Of a DNA stretch of 35,785 nt, positions 16,613 to 24,967 are shown in pieces (position 1 is the first letter of the stretch; the number at the start of each line of letters is the position of its first letter). This DNA comes from an uncultured Oscillospiraceae bacterium. Lineage in GTDB: Bacteria; Bacillota; Clostridia; Oscillospirales; Oscillospiraceae. Position numbers and translations under genes: made by a program. The stretch covers positions 1 to 35,785 of the forward strand of contig CATONV010000022.1 of the NCBI GenBank assembly GCA_951801655.1, written 5' to 3'. Under the pieces are notes generated by a model. That model saw only the letters and a program-made list of their open reading frames with translations. It was not told the origin of the DNA and made no database searches.

Positions 16613-17677
16613 TCAGTTGTCACGAATGGCCACGGCCATCTCGTAGATCTCGGGATCAATATCGCTCTTAAACTGCTCCCACACGCTGCCGGTGGCCTCG
16701 CGCATGCGCTCCACCTCAGCAGGATCCATGCTGTTGAAGGAGACGCCCTCGGCCTCCATGGTCTCCTGGAGGGAGGCCTCCATCTCAGTGTTCAGCCGGC
16801 GCTGATTCTCCATGGCGTACTCAGAGCCCTCCTGAACCACCTTCTGCAGGTCCTCCGGCAGAGACTGCCAGAAGGCTTCGGACACCACGATGGCATTGGG
16901 GGCGTAGATCTGGCCGGTGAAGGTGTAGTAGGGCTGAACCTCATACAGCTTGGCGGTATAGGTCAGCACCACGCCGTTGTCCTGGCCGTCCACAGTCTTC
17001 TGCTGCAGGCCGGTGTACAGCTCGCCGAACGCCATGGGGGTGGGGTTGCAGCCCAGGGCGGTGTAGGTGGCGATGTTCACGGGAGACTCCATGACCCGAA
17101 TCTTCAGGCCCTTCAGGTCCTCTATGGTGTTGATGGGCTTGACAGCATTGGAGATATTGCGGAAGGCGTTCTCGCCGTATGCCAGCAGCCGCATGCCCAT
17201 CTGGGGCAGATCCTCGGCCAGCTTGGCGCCAAACTCGCCGTCCAGCTCGGCGTAGGCCTCGTCCTTGTCCTCAAACAGGAACGGGAAGTCACACACAGCG
17301 TAGTCGGGCTCGAAGTTGGCCAAGGTGGACATGGGGCCGAAGGAGGCCTGCACGGTGTTCAGCTGGAGACCCTCATACAGGTCGCGGTCGCCGCCCAGCA
17401 CGGAGTTGTTCTGCACATCCACCTGAATGCGGCCGTCGGAGTGATCCTCGATGTAGGGCTTGAAGTAATCCAGCAGAGCGATGCCGGAAGCGGAGTCATC
17501 CTGAATGGTGGAACCGATGACGAGTTTGAACTCAGCGTCGCCCGAGGGGGCGACAGGGGTACTCGTGTTGGGTGTGGAGGTACTGGAGGGCGTGCTGTTA
17601 GGCTTTGTGCCTCCTCCGCAGGCGGCCAGACTCAGGGCCATTCCCAGGACGAGGATCACAGCAAGGGTCTTTTTCAT
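16613..17677 (-). CDS. dctP: TRAP transporter substrate-binding lipoprotein DctP
   Basis: A 354-residue lipoprotein: signal with LAAC and lipidated C20, a Ser/Thr/Pro linker to about 45, then the DctP fold. The conserved carboxylate-binding arginine is in LKGLKIRVME, and NPTPMAFGELYTGLQQKTVDGQDN is the family hallmark. It binds the substrate outside the membrane and delivers it to DctQM. The ribosome site GAGGAGG precedes ATG 17677; the gene follows the Nim-like gene by only 19 nt. Ligands of close relatives are mostly C4-dicarboxylates, sugar acids, keto acids or hydroxyacids; the exact ligand cannot be read, though larA downstream favours a hydroxyacid. Confidence 0.92.
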   Translation of the reverse strand: MKKTLAVILVLGMALSLAACGGGTKPNSTPSSTSTPNTSTPVAPSGDAEFKLVIGSTIQDDSASGIALLDYFKPYIEDHSDGRIQVDVQNNSVLGGDRDLYEGLQLNTVQASFGPMSTLANFEPDYAVCDFPFLFEDKDEAYAELDGEFGAKLAEDLPQMGMRLLAYGENAFRNISNAVKPINTIEDLKGLKIRVMESPVNIATYTALGCNPTPMAFGELYTGLQQKTVDGQDNGVVLTYTAKLYEVQPYYTFTGQIYAPNAIVVSEAFWQSLPEDLQKVVQEGSEYAMENQRRLNTEMEASLQETMEAEGVSFNSMDPAEVERMREATGSVWEQFKSDIDPEIYEMAVAIRDN

Positions 17678-17696
17678 GTTTTTTCCTCCTCAATTT

Positions 17697-18167
17697 TTAC
17701 AGTTTAGATTTCGCAGACCATTCGTCTACGGTCAGCGCGAATACGGCAGTGGAGTTTACCTTGTCCTCCGGGAACTCCCACTCCTTCCCGGTCAGCTGCC
17801 GCATGATGGCGTTTAAGCCGCGGACCTTCTGCGCCGGGTCTGTCAAGGTACGCACCGTTCCGGTGCCCATAATGCTGCGAAAGAAAAAGCTGTGGGTGCA
17901 GGCGGTATCGCTGGTCTTGGGCCGACGGTCGCCATCCATGGCGAAGGCAGCCGGACACGCCTGGGTAAAAGCCGCGCCCTTCCTTCCGTGCGGAGTGGAG
18001 TGGAAATAAAGGGTCAGCCTCTCTCCCTCCAACTCATAGCCGAAGTTTACCGGGAATACGAACAGCCCCTGGCTGTCCTGGGCCGAGAGATACAAAACCT
18101 GGCAGGACGCTAAAATGTCACGCTTGTCCTCCAGCCTGGTAACCTCCCGATCTGCTCTGCGCATCAT
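17697..18167 (-). CDS. Pyridoxamine 5'-phosphate oxidase-like (NimA-type) flavoprotein
   Basis: A 156-residue FMN-binding split-barrel protein of the kind annotated as nitroimidazole resistance (NimA-like). The start is the ATG at 18167 (MMRRADREVTRLEDKRDIL), with AGGAAAGG about 12 nt upstream. Typical blocks: LYLSAQDSQGLFVFPVNFGYELEGERLTLYFHS, GRKGAAF, and FFRSIMGTGTVRTLTDPAQKVRGLNAIMRQLTG. Members reduce small aromatic or other substrates using bound flavin. As first gene of the TRAP/larA unit it may reduce the imported compound or protect against a side product. Family safe; reaction unknown. Confidence 0.82.
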   Translation of the reverse strand: MMRRADREVTRLEDKRDILASCQVLYLSAQDSQGLFVFPVNFGYELEGERLTLYFHSTPHGRKGAAFTQACPAAFAMDGDRRPKTSDTACTHSFFFRSIMGTGTVRTLTDPAQKVRGLNAIMRQLTGKEWEFPEDKVNSTAVFALTVDEWSAKSKL

Positions 18168-18269
18168 TATGATTCCCAACCTTTCCTGTTGCATCCTGTC
18201 TTCAGAGCAGCATTCGCAAAAAGTATGATACGGATGCCGTTTTCGTACATATACATTCAGAATACTGTG

Positions 18270-18281
18270 CTCTGTATACAA
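18270..18281 (+). promoter_or_regulatory. CTGTATAC-type operator, site 1
   Basis: CTCTGTATACAA, about 36-47 nt inside the predicted leftward transcript of the Nim-dctPQM-larA unit. It is an exact reverse complement of site 2, with similarity extending outward on both sides. Confidence 0.5.
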
Positions 18282-18324
18282 TAGATTGCAAGACGTTTCC
18301 TCTGCAGATGGAAATGATGTGGTT

Positions 18325-18354
18325 ATACTACCACAAAGACACCAGAGGTGTCAA
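18325..18354 (-). promoter_or_regulatory. Leftward promoter for the Nim-dctPQM-larA unit
   Basis: On the minus strand -35 TTGACA (18354-18349), 18-nt spacer, -10 TAGTAT (18330-18325). The -35 is perfect; the spacer is slightly long. Confidence 0.5.
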
Positions 18355-18413
18355 CTCCTTTTTTGCATATTAGACACATTTTGTCAGAACTTTAATTTCT
18401 TTTTCCTACAAGG

Positions 18414-18442
18414 TTGACAAAAGCAATTTCGAACAGTATAAT
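18414..18442 (+). promoter_or_regulatory. Perfect consensus sigma-A promoter for the M20 hydrolase gene
   Basis: TTGACA (18414-18419), exactly 17 nt, TATAAT (18437-18442). Such a strong promoter normally needs a repressor; operator site 2 begins about 7 nt past the expected start. Confidence 0.85.
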
Positions 18443-18455
18443 AACCTTGCCGTTT

Positions 18456-18467
18456 TTGTATACAGAG
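18456..18467 (-). promoter_or_regulatory. CTGTATAC-type operator, site 2
   Basis: TTGTATACAGAG just downstream of the expected transcription start, a roadblock position for a repressor. The adjacent GntR/FadR-type regulator is the best candidate binder. Confidence 0.5.
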
Positions 18468-18512
18468 TACAATCATTCGCCTCCAATTTAAAAATAAGGA
18501 GATTGACGCGAC

Positions 18513-20168
18513 ATGCCTACCCACGATTTTTATGAGGAAACTCTGGCATTGACCAAGGAACTGGTCGCTATCCCCAGTCTGAACAACTCCGATGGTGAGC
18601 GCACCATCGCCCTGCATATGGCCGAGTGGCTGCGGAAGCTGCCCTACTTTGCACAGTATCCCGACCAAGTGATTGTGGCCCCCCTGAAAAATGACCCCTG
18701 GAACCGGGTCAACACCATTGCTATCGCCTTCGGCGCCAAAAGTGACAGCAAACGCACGATCATTCTTCACGGCCACTGCGATACCGTGTGGGTCGATGAC
18801 TACGGCTCCATCAAAGAGTATGCCTTCGACTGCGACGCGCTGCCGGAGAAAATCAAGGCCATCACCGACAGCCCCGATGTTCTGGCGGACATCGAGTCCG
18901 GCGAGTGGCTCTTCGGCCGGGGCGCCTCCGACATGAAGTGCGGCGACGCAGTGAATCTGTCTTTGATGAAGTATTTCACTGAACACCTGGACAGCTTCGA
19001 CGGAAACCTGATCTTCATGACCAATCCTGTGGAGGAGAACCAGCACACCGGCATCATCGACTCGCTGGATATCCTGGAACAGCTGCGGGATCAATACGGG
19101 CTGGAGTATAAAATGGCCATGAACACCGACTTTATCTCCCCCGCCTTCCCCGGCGATACCGCCCACTACTTCCACGCCGGCGCGGTAGGCAAAATTCTTC
19201 CCTGTTTTTACATCATCGGAAAGCCTACCCACGCCGGACAGAGCTACGAGGGCTTCAGCGCCTCTATGGCCGCGTCGGAGATTGTGCGGAATATCGACCT
19301 GCGGGCGGAGTTCTGCGACGTGTACAACAATGAGTACACCATGCCCCCCACAGTGCTGAAACTTAAAGACCTGAAACCCGCCTACGATGTGCAGACCGCC
19401 TTCGCCGCTTTTGTCTACTTCAACTATTTCATTCACAATATGGAGATGGACGACATCTTCAAGCGTCTGAAAGGCGTCGCGCAGGATGCCATGGACTATG
19501 TGAACCGCTACACTGATGCGCAGTATAAGCTTTATTGTGAAAAAACCGGAGACAAGTACCAGCCTGTCCACTACGATACCCAGGTTTTGGATTACAGCCA
19601 GCTCTATCAGCAGGCCAAAACCGTCCGCCCCGGCATTGACCAGGAAATTGACGCCATTACCGGCAAGGCTATGGCCGCCAACCTGGACCGCAGGGAGATT
19701 ACCCTCCAGATCGTACAGCACCTGACTACCGTGTGCAGCATCAACAAGCCCACTGTGATTGTATTCCTTGCTCCTCCCTACTGTCCCCGCAACACCCTGA
19801 AGCGGGAAAATCCCCAGGAGAGAGAAATCCTGGATGAAGTGACCCAGCTGCTGGGCGAGCTGGGCAAGGAGCTGGGCGAGGAGCTGAAGATGATGCAGTT
19901 CTTCCCGGTACTCACCGACAGCAGCTACCTGAAGCTGGACGACACTGACGCCTCTGTCGACACCCTGGTCAACAACCTCCCCAACATGAAGGGCTTCTAC
20001 AATGTGCCTGTTGACCAGATTAAGCGGCTGAATATCCCCGCCTTCAACTTCGGATGCCATGGCAAGGATGCCCACAAATGGACAGAACGGGTTCATAAGG
20101 AGTATACGTTCCGAAAACTGCCCTACATTATGCTGAAAACCCTTGAAAAATATCTGATCGAGTGTTAG
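18513..20168 (+). CDS. M20-family metallohydrolase, RocB-like
   Basis: A 551-residue two-zinc hydrolase. The length (RocB of Bacillus is of similar size, much longer than ordinary M20 peptidases at ~400-450) and overall layout resemble RocB. Metal and catalytic residues are visible: H88 and D90 in LHGHCDTV, D140 in GRGASDMKCG, E174 and E175 in NPVEEN, and C-terminal histidines H516 and H521 in GCHGKDAHKWTE. M20 enzymes cleave peptide, N-acyl or N-carbamoyl bonds. Here the product may feed the GabT-like aminotransferase downstream, which would suit an omega-amino acid in amide linkage. It is driven by a consensus promoter and followed by a strong terminator. The substrate is unknown. Confidence 0.82.
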   Translation: MPTHDFYEETLALTKELVAIPSLNNSDGERTIALHMAEWLRKLPYFAQYPDQVIVAPLKNDPWNRVNTIAIAFGAKSDSKRTIILHGHCDTVWVDDYGSIKEYAFDCDALPEKIKAITDSPDVLADIESGEWLFGRGASDMKCGDAVNLSLMKYFTEHLDSFDGNLIFMTNPVEENQHTGIIDSLDILEQLRDQYGLEYKMAMNTDFISPAFPGDTAHYFHAGAVGKILPCFYIIGKPTHAGQSYEGFSASMAASEIVRNIDLRAEFCDVYNNEYTMPPTVLKLKDLKPAYDVQTAFAAFVYFNYFIHNMEMDDIFKRLKGVAQDAMDYVNRYTDAQYKLYCEKTGDKYQPVHYDTQVLDYSQLYQQAKTVRPGIDQEIDAITGKAMAANLDRREITLQIVQHLTTVCSINKPTVIVFLAPPYCPRNTLKRENPQEREILDEVTQLLGELGKELGEELKMMQFFPVLTDSSYLKLDDTDASVDTLVNNLPNMKGFYNVPVDQIKRLNIPAFNFGCHGKDAHKWTERVHKEYTFRKLPYIMLKTLEKYLIEC

Positions 20169-20236
20169 AATAAAGGGTACAGAGTCCATCTGTCTCCTGG
20201 AAATGCGGCCAGGCCTCATAAATCGGGCCTTGACAC

Positions 20237-20278
20237 GGATACCCGACAGGCCTCCGCCTGCCGGGTATCCCTGCTTTT
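20237..20278 (+). terminator. Terminator after the M20 hydrolase
   Basis: GGATACCCG (20237-20245) pairs with CGGGTATCC (20262-20270), with an inner CAGG/CCTG stem, followed by CTGCTTTT. It separates the hydrolase from the regulators. Confidence 0.75.
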
Positions 20279-20310
20279 CGGCAGGAAATATAGTCAATGA
20301 GGTGGTCGCT

Positions 20311-20973
20311 TTGTCCCTGGCACCTGTAAAAAAGAACGCGACATTGTCAGATCAAGCTTATCAAATCATTCGCAACGCCATTGTCATCAATGAATTAAAG
20401 CCTCAGGAGCCCCTGATCGAGGAGAGACTGTCGGAGACTCTCTCCATCAGCCGCACCCCCCTTCGCACCGCCCTGCATCGGCTGGTGGACGAGGGTCTGG
20501 TAGAGGTCAGCGGCAAAAATCTGGTGGTAAGCCGCATGACCCATGCCGACGTAGCCGCCGTACAGTCTGTGCGCATGCGGCTGGAACTGCTTGTGATGGA
20601 AGAGCTGCGGGGCCACGTTTCCCCCACCCTTCTCTCCCAGCTGCGCACCTCGATCCAAGATCAGGCCCAGCTGTCTATGGATACTGCGGAGGACTTTGTG
20701 CAGTATATTCATCTGGACTGTCTGTTCCACACCACACTGGCCAAGGCCACCGGAAATAAATATCTCTACGACCTGGTTGGACGGATTAACACCCACTCCA
20801 ACCGTTGTCTTATGCTCTCCACCACCCTGCACGCCTCCCGCTCTCCGGCCATTCAGGAGCACACCGCCATTCTCACCTCGCTGGAACGGGAAGATTACGC
20901 CCAGGCGGCTCAGGCCATGCAGGACCATATTACCGCTGTGGGCCGGCGCTTTATCTCCATCTCAATTCCCTGA
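20311..20973 (+). CDS. GntR-family regulator, FadR/FCD subfamily
   Basis: A 220-residue regulator. I place the start at TTG 20311 (MSLAPVKKNATLSDQAYQII) because GAGGTGG lies 5 nt upstream; an earlier ATG has no ribosome site. Residues ~12-72 form the winged helix (LIEERLSETLSISRTPLRTALHRL, GLVEV). Residues ~85-215 form the all-helical FCD ligand domain with acid/His metal ligands in YIHLDCLFHTTLAKATGN, EHTAIL and DHI. FCD members usually sense small carboxylates. Its place inside the cluster makes it the leading candidate for binding the CTGTATAC sites. The AraC gene follows after 43 nt. Confidence 0.9.
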   Translation: MSLAPVKKNATLSDQAYQIIRNAIVINELKPQEPLIEERLSETLSISRTPLRTALHRLVDEGLVEVSGKNLVVSRMTHADVAAVQSVRMRLELLVMEELRGHVSPTLLSQLRTSIQDQAQLSMDTAEDFVQYIHLDCLFHTTLAKATGNKYLYDLVGRINTHSNRCLMLSTTLHASRSPAIQEHTAILTSLEREDYAQAAQAMQDHITAVGRRFISISIP

Positions 20974-21016
20974 CGGCAGTACATCCCTTCCCATACCCAG
21001 CTTCGGAGGTGGTCGC

Positions 21017-21784
21017 TTGAATCTTAAAACATTTTATATCAACAACAGCCGCATCCGATATCAGGAGGCCGTGCCGGACGACGGCCCCTTCGAAAAGTGT
21101 TACCTGATTGAAAACCCCCTGTGCGAAGATATTGTCGCCATTCCAGACGGATGTATTGATTTGCAGTTTACTTGGACCGACCACGTCTGCCGGGGCTATG
21201 TATGCGGCAGCTTCCTGCAGGGCCGCCTCTCCTTGACCAGCACCTACTCCCGCTGCTTCGGCCTGAAGCTGCATCCGGGGGTGCTTTTTACATTTTTGCA
21301 GTGCAACCGGGTGGATTCCTTGATGGACAGCCGGATTCCTCTGGAACACTTTCTGGACATCCGCCGCCTGGAGGAAGAACTCACCCCCCAGTCTCGGCTC
21401 TCCGACCTCATTGAAACTGCACTGCGGTTTTTCCAAGACCAGCGCATCTTCCCCGCCCACATCATCGCCGACCACGCCAACCACTTTATCCGCCAGAATA
21501 TGGGGGCGGTTCGGGTGTCGGAGCTGATTCAGTCCCTGGGCTACAGTCACCGCTACGTCAACAATGTATTCAAAAATCATTTTGGCGTCTCCGTGAAAAA
21601 ATACGCGGATATTATCCGGGCCCAGGCCGCAATCGACTATCTCGGCTCCTCCGACATTATGGATGTGATCGCGGATCTGGGCTATTACGACCAGGCCCAT
21701 TTCATCCGGGATTTTAAGCAGTATACCTCCATGACCCCAAACACCTTCCTTGTGCAGAAAAACACCGGACTTATCATCGTATAA
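21017..21784 (+). CDS. AraC-family regulator with DUF6597-like N-terminus
   Basis: A 255-residue regulator starting at TTG 21017 (MNLKTFYINNSRIRYQEAV) behind GGAGGTGG; no ATG with a site is available. The N-terminal half has the PDGCIDLQFTW...GYVCGSFLQG pattern seen in regulators with a DUF6597-type sensor. The C-terminal helix-turn-helix pair spans ~160-250, with VSELIQSLGYSHRYVNNVFKNHFGVS and IADLGYYDQAHFIRDF. The 13 nt before and across the start (GAGGTGGTCGCTT) are identical to those of the gntR gene just upstream, so the two are likely translated at similar low rates. It may activate the aminotransferase or CoA-transferase genes downstream; that is inference. Confidence 0.88.
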   Translation: MNLKTFYINNSRIRYQEAVPDDGPFEKCYLIENPLCEDIVAIPDGCIDLQFTWTDHVCRGYVCGSFLQGRLSLTSTYSRCFGLKLHPGVLFTFLQCNRVDSLMDSRIPLEHFLDIRRLEEELTPQSRLSDLIETALRFFQDQRIFPAHIIADHANHFIRQNMGAVRVSELIQSLGYSHRYVNNVFKNHFGVSVKKYADIIRAQAAIDYLGSSDIMDVIADLGYYDQAHFIRDFKQYTSMTPNTFLVQKNTGLIIV

Positions 21785-21825
21785 CACGGCTCCGCCCGAC
21801 TCAGAGGCGCTGCTTTCCAAAACCC

Positions 21826-21854
21826 TGTAGGGGCGGCTATCAGCCGCCCCTACA
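21826..21854. repeat. Perfect GC-rich inverted repeat (REP-like)
   Basis: TGTAGGGGCGGCT (21826-21838) and AGCCGCCCCTACA (21842-21854), 13-bp arms with a 3-nt centre. The form is that of a dispersed REP-type palindrome; copy number in the genome cannot be judged here. Confidence 0.55.
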
Positions 21855-21870
21855 AATGTTTTCTTACGTC

Positions 21871-21896
21871 ACCGCCCCATCCCGGGCGGTTTTTTT
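21871..21896 (+). terminator. Terminator after the AraC gene
   Basis: ACCGCCC (21871-21877), 6-nt loop, GGGCGGT (21884-21890), followed by seven T. Confidence 0.88.
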
Positions 21897-22149
21897 CTTA
21901 TCCGCGTCCCGCCGCCGCAGACAAGCACAGAAGTCTCTCGGCCAACGCCTGTTCTTCAGGTACGTGTCCGCTCTGCACGTCCGCAGATCGGAGACCGCAT
22001 TTTTTAATGTGCTGCCTCTATGAAAAATAGACCACTTTTTACAATCCATCGACGGTCTTTTTAGATACAATGTATTTAAACTGCTCCAGTATACAGGATA
22101 CATATGGCGGGCGGCCGCCAAATATTGAATTGGAAAGGAAGATCTCACC
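21897..22149. promoter_or_regulatory. Upstream region of the aminotransferase gene, with operator site 4
   Basis: No gene is seen. A short palindrome ATACA-A-TGTAT lies at 22065-22075, and GTATACAG (22089-22096), the reverse complement of the CTGTATAC core, lies 54 nt before the start codon. No good -35/-10 pair is visible, so an activator may be needed. The ribosome site is GGAAAGGAAG. Confidence 0.4.
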
Positions 22150-23436
22150 ATGACACAAAACGAGAGACTGCAAAATCTGATGCCCCCCATGGCGCTGCAC
22201 GCGGACACAACACCCTGCGTGGTGAGAGGGGAAGGAAGCTATCTTTACACCGAGGACGGGCGGAAGATTCTGGACTTTGCGTCCGGCATCGCCTGTAACG
22301 CCCTGGGCCACTGCCATCCCAAGGTCATCGAGGCGGCGGAGAAGCAGCTGCACACCCTGATTCACGCAGGCCATAACATTCTGTACTACGAGCCCTACAC
22401 CACCCTGGTGGAGAAGCTGGTGGAAAAGACCGGCGGCAAGTACAAGCTGTACTTCTCCAACGCGGGCGCCGAGGCCAACGAGGGCGCCATGAAGCTGGCC
22501 AAGTACGCCACCAAGCGCCCCGTTATCATCTCCATGAAGAACGCCTTCCACGGCCGCACCATGGCCACCGCCACCATCACCACCTCCAACGCGGCCTACC
22601 GCAAGAACTACGAGCCCATGATGCCCAGCGTGTACTTTGCCGAGTACCCCTACCTGTTCCGCACTCCCTACAAGATGGAGGACGGCAAGTGCCCCAAGGA
22701 GTACATGACTCAGTTTGATGACATGTTCAAGAAGATTGTGGACCCGTCCATGGTGGCCGGTATCATCATGGAGCCCGTCCAGGGCGAGGGCGGCTACGTG
22801 GTTCCCCCTGTGGAGTGGCTGAAGTACGTCCGCGAGCTGTGCGACAAGCACGGCATCCTGCTGATCTTTGACGAGGTTCAGTCCGGCTTCGGCCGCACCG
22901 GCGACCTGTTTGCCTGGCAGACCCTGGGCGTGGAGCCCGACATCTTCACCTCCGCCAAGGCCATCGCCGGCGGCCTGCCCCTGAGCGCGGTGTTTGGCAA
23001 AAATGAGATCATGGACAAGTGGATGAAGGGCGCCCACGGCGGCACCTTCGGCGGCAACCCGGTGTCCTGCGCGGCCTCCCTGGCCGTTCTGGAGGAGCTG
23101 TATGAGGGCGGCGTTCTGGAAAACTGCAAGAAGATGGGCGAGATCGTCCGGGCCAAGCTACACGAGCTGCAGAAGAAGTATCCTGTCATCGGCGACGTGC
23201 GCGGCATCGGCCTGATGAACGCCGTGGAGTTTGTCAAGCCCAAGGACAACGCCCCCGACGGCGCCTTGTGCGCCGCCGTTCAGGCCGAGGCCCTGAAGCG
23301 GGACCTGCTGCTGCTCAACTGCGGCGCCGACCACAACAATGTGCGCCTGATCCCGCCGCTGAACGTGGACGAGGCCACCCTTGACATCGCTTTCAAGATC
23401 ATCGACGAGTCCATCGCCGCCGCCCTGAAGGCGTAA
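22150..23436 (+). CDS. gabT: Class III omega-aminotransferase, 4-aminobutyrate aminotransferase-like
   Basis: A 428-residue PLP enzyme of the usual length. It should transfer the terminal amino group of GABA or a similar omega-amino acid to 2-oxoglutarate, giving a semialdehyde. Motifs: FASGIACNALGHCHP near 43-57, FSNAGAEANEGAMKLA (PLP phosphate site), NAFHGRT, D241 in FDEVQSGFGRTG (pyridine nitrogen) and K270 in SAKAIAGGLP (Schiff base); GGTFGGNPV follows. The next gene is a CoA-acylating semialdehyde dehydrogenase, which fits succinate semialdehyde as product. beta-Alanine or 5-aminovalerate cannot be excluded from sequence alone. Confidence 0.88.
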   Translation: MTQNERLQNLMPPMALHADTTPCVVRGEGSYLYTEDGRKILDFASGIACNALGHCHPKVIEAAEKQLHTLIHAGHNILYYEPYTTLVEKLVEKTGGKYKLYFSNAGAEANEGAMKLAKYATKRPVIISMKNAFHGRTMATATITTSNAAYRKNYEPMMPSVYFAEYPYLFRTPYKMEDGKCPKEYMTQFDDMFKKIVDPSMVAGIIMEPVQGEGGYVVPPVEWLKYVRELCDKHGILLIFDEVQSGFGRTGDLFAWQTLGVEPDIFTSAKAIAGGLPLSAVFGKNEIMDKWMKGAHGGTFGGNPVSCAASLAVLEELYEGGVLENCKKMGEIVRAKLHELQKKYPVIGDVRGIGLMNAVEFVKPKDNAPDGALCAAVQAEALKRDLLLLNCGADHNNVRLIPPLNVDEATLDIAFKIIDESIAAALKA

Positions 23437-23452
23437 CGCAGTCACCTGATTT

Positions 23453-23478
23453 GCCTCCCCTCTCAAGGGGCGGGAGGC
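23453..23478 (+). other. Hairpin between aminotransferase and dehydrogenase genes
   Basis: GCCTCCC (23453-23459) with GGGAGGC (23472-23478); an alternative inner CCCCT/AGGGG pairing exists. No T-run follows, so read-through into the dehydrogenase gene is expected; it may stabilise or space the mRNA. Confidence 0.4.
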
Positions 23479-23507
23479 GGGAAAACGATATATTGGAGGT
23501 AATCGTC

Positions 23508-24878
23508 ATGGAGACCAAGGAATATTTGCAGGAACTGGTGGCCAACGCCCGCGCCGCCCAGCAGGCCTTTGCCCGGCTGTCCCAGGAGGACGTGGACAAG
23601 GCAGTTAAGGCCATCGGCAAGGCCGTGTACGACAACGCGGAGGAGCTGGCGAATCTGGCGGTGGAAGAGACCCGGATGGGTCGGATTGACAGCAAGATCG
23701 CCAAGTGCCGCAACAAGTCCAAGAGCGTCTGGTGGCGGATGAAGGACAAGAAGAGCCGCGGCATTATTGACAGAGACGAGGAGACGGGAATCGTCAAGGT
23801 GGCCAAGCCCATCGGCGTGGTGGGCTGCGTCACCGCCACCACCAACCCGGTCATCAACCCCATGCACAACTCCATGTGCGCCCTGAAATGCGGCAACGCC
23901 GTTATCATCTGCCCCCATCCCCGGGCCAAGAACGTGGGCATCCGCACTGTGGAGCTGATGAACAAAGCCCTGGATGAGCTGGGCATGCCCAAGCATCTGA
24001 TTCAGATCATCTCCGAGCCCACCATGGAGCTGTCCGCCGGCCTGATGAGTGCGGTAGACCTGTGCGTCTGCACCGGCGGCCCCGCCCTGGTGAAGACGGC
24101 CTACTCCTCCGGCAAGCCGGTCTACGGCGTGGGACAGGGCAACGTCCAGGTGCTGGTGGACCGGGACGTGGACTACAACGAGGTTGCCAAAATGGTCATT
24201 GCCGGCCGCACCTTTGACAATGGCGTGCTGTGTACCTGCGAGCAGAATGTCATCTGCCCCCGGGACAAGGCCGACGAGATGATCGCCGCCCTGAAGGCCA
24301 ACGGCGCCTACTACGTGGGCAGCCAGGAGGACGCGGAGAAGGTGCGCAGCAGCGCCTTCCCGGACGGCGTGTTCAATAAGGAATGGACGGGCACCACCGT
24401 GCAGCAGATGGCCGATCTGGCCGGGCTGAAGGGCGTGCCCGAGGACACCAAGGTCATCGTATGCTGCACCAAGGGCTACGCCCGGGACGAGGTGCTGGCC
24501 AAGGAGAAGCTCTTCCCCATGCTGGCCCTGTTCCTGTACGACAGCTGGGATGAATGCATGGAGATCGCCCGGGCCAATCTGGCCATGGAGGGCATGGGCC
24601 ACAGCGTGGTCATCCACTCCAACACCACCGAGCATGTGGAGGCCGTTCCCGGCGTGGTCAACGTCTCCCGCTACGCGGTCAACCAGGTGGGCGGCACCGC
24701 CCTGGGCGGCGCCATGGACAACGGCCTGAATCCCACCACCACCCTGGGCTGCGGCACCTGGGGCAACAACATCATCAGTGAGAATCTGTGGTACACCCAC
24801 CTGATGAACGTCAGCCGCATTTCTTACAAGGTACCCGGCATGTATGTTCCCTCTGACGAGGAAATCTGGGCGGAGTAA
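23508..24878 (+). CDS. sucD: CoA-acylating aldehyde dehydrogenase (succinate-semialdehyde dehydrogenase type)
   Basis: A 456-residue enzyme. The start ATG 23508 (METKEYLQEL) follows TTGGAGG. It belongs to the AdhE/EutE/SucD acylating group: GVVGCVTATTNPVINPMHN, CGNAVIICPHPRAK, and the catalytic cysteine C242 in VLCTCEQNVI (the equivalent site is CASEQ in AdhE). The reaction is semialdehyde + CoA + NAD(P)+ to acyl-CoA. With the GabT-like enzyme 71 nt upstream, succinate semialdehyde to succinyl-CoA is the best reading; malonate or glutarate semialdehyde are alternatives. A strong terminator follows. The symbol is by analogy. Confidence 0.82.
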   Translation: METKEYLQELVANARAAQQAFARLSQEDVDKAVKAIGKAVYDNAEELANLAVEETRMGRIDSKIAKCRNKSKSVWWRMKDKKSRGIIDRDEETGIVKVAKPIGVVGCVTATTNPVINPMHNSMCALKCGNAVIICPHPRAKNVGIRTVELMNKALDELGMPKHLIQIISEPTMELSAGLMSAVDLCVCTGGPALVKTAYSSGKPVYGVGQGNVQVLVDRDVDYNEVAKMVIAGRTFDNGVLCTCEQNVICPRDKADEMIAALKANGAYYVGSQEDAEKVRSSAFPDGVFNKEWTGTTVQQMADLAGLKGVPEDTKVIVCCTKGYARDEVLAKEKLFPMLALFLYDSWDECMEIARANLAMEGMGHSVVIHSNTTEHVEAVPGVVNVSRYAVNQVGGTALGGAMDNGLNPTTTLGCGTWGNNIISENLWYTHLMNVSRISYKVPGMYVPSDEEIWAE

Positions 24879-24927
24879 CCTCTTCCCCGACAAGCGGATA
24901 CAGAATCCCTCACTCTTTGATTTACCC

Positions 24928-24959
24928 GAAAAGTCCGGCTTGCAAAAGCCGGACTTTTC
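24928..24959 (+). terminator. Terminator after the acylating dehydrogenase
   Basis: Perfect 14-bp stem, GAAAAGTCCGGCTT (24928-24941) with AAGCCGGACTTTTC (24946-24959), GCAA loop. The U-rich part lies inside the 3' arm. Confidence 0.75.
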
Positions 24960-24967
24960 CGATAAAG

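Larger units (their letters stand above)
18168..18512. promoter_or_regulatory. Divergent control region, TRAP operon / M20 hydrolase
   Basis: This 345-bp AT-rich region has a promoter in each direction. Each is followed by one copy of the same 12-bp site in opposite orientation: CTCTGTATACAA at 18270-18281 and TTGTATACAGAG at 18456-18467. It also contains inverted repeats GACACC-AGA-GGTGTC (18339-18353) and GTGGT-6 nt-ACCAC (18319-18334) that overlap the leftward promoter. No gene is seen. Confidence 0.65.

Noticed and set aside
18339-18353. GACACC-AGA-GGTGTC as the main operator of the divergent region
   Set aside because: It appears once only, whereas CTGTATAC recurs before four units; kept as a minor note.
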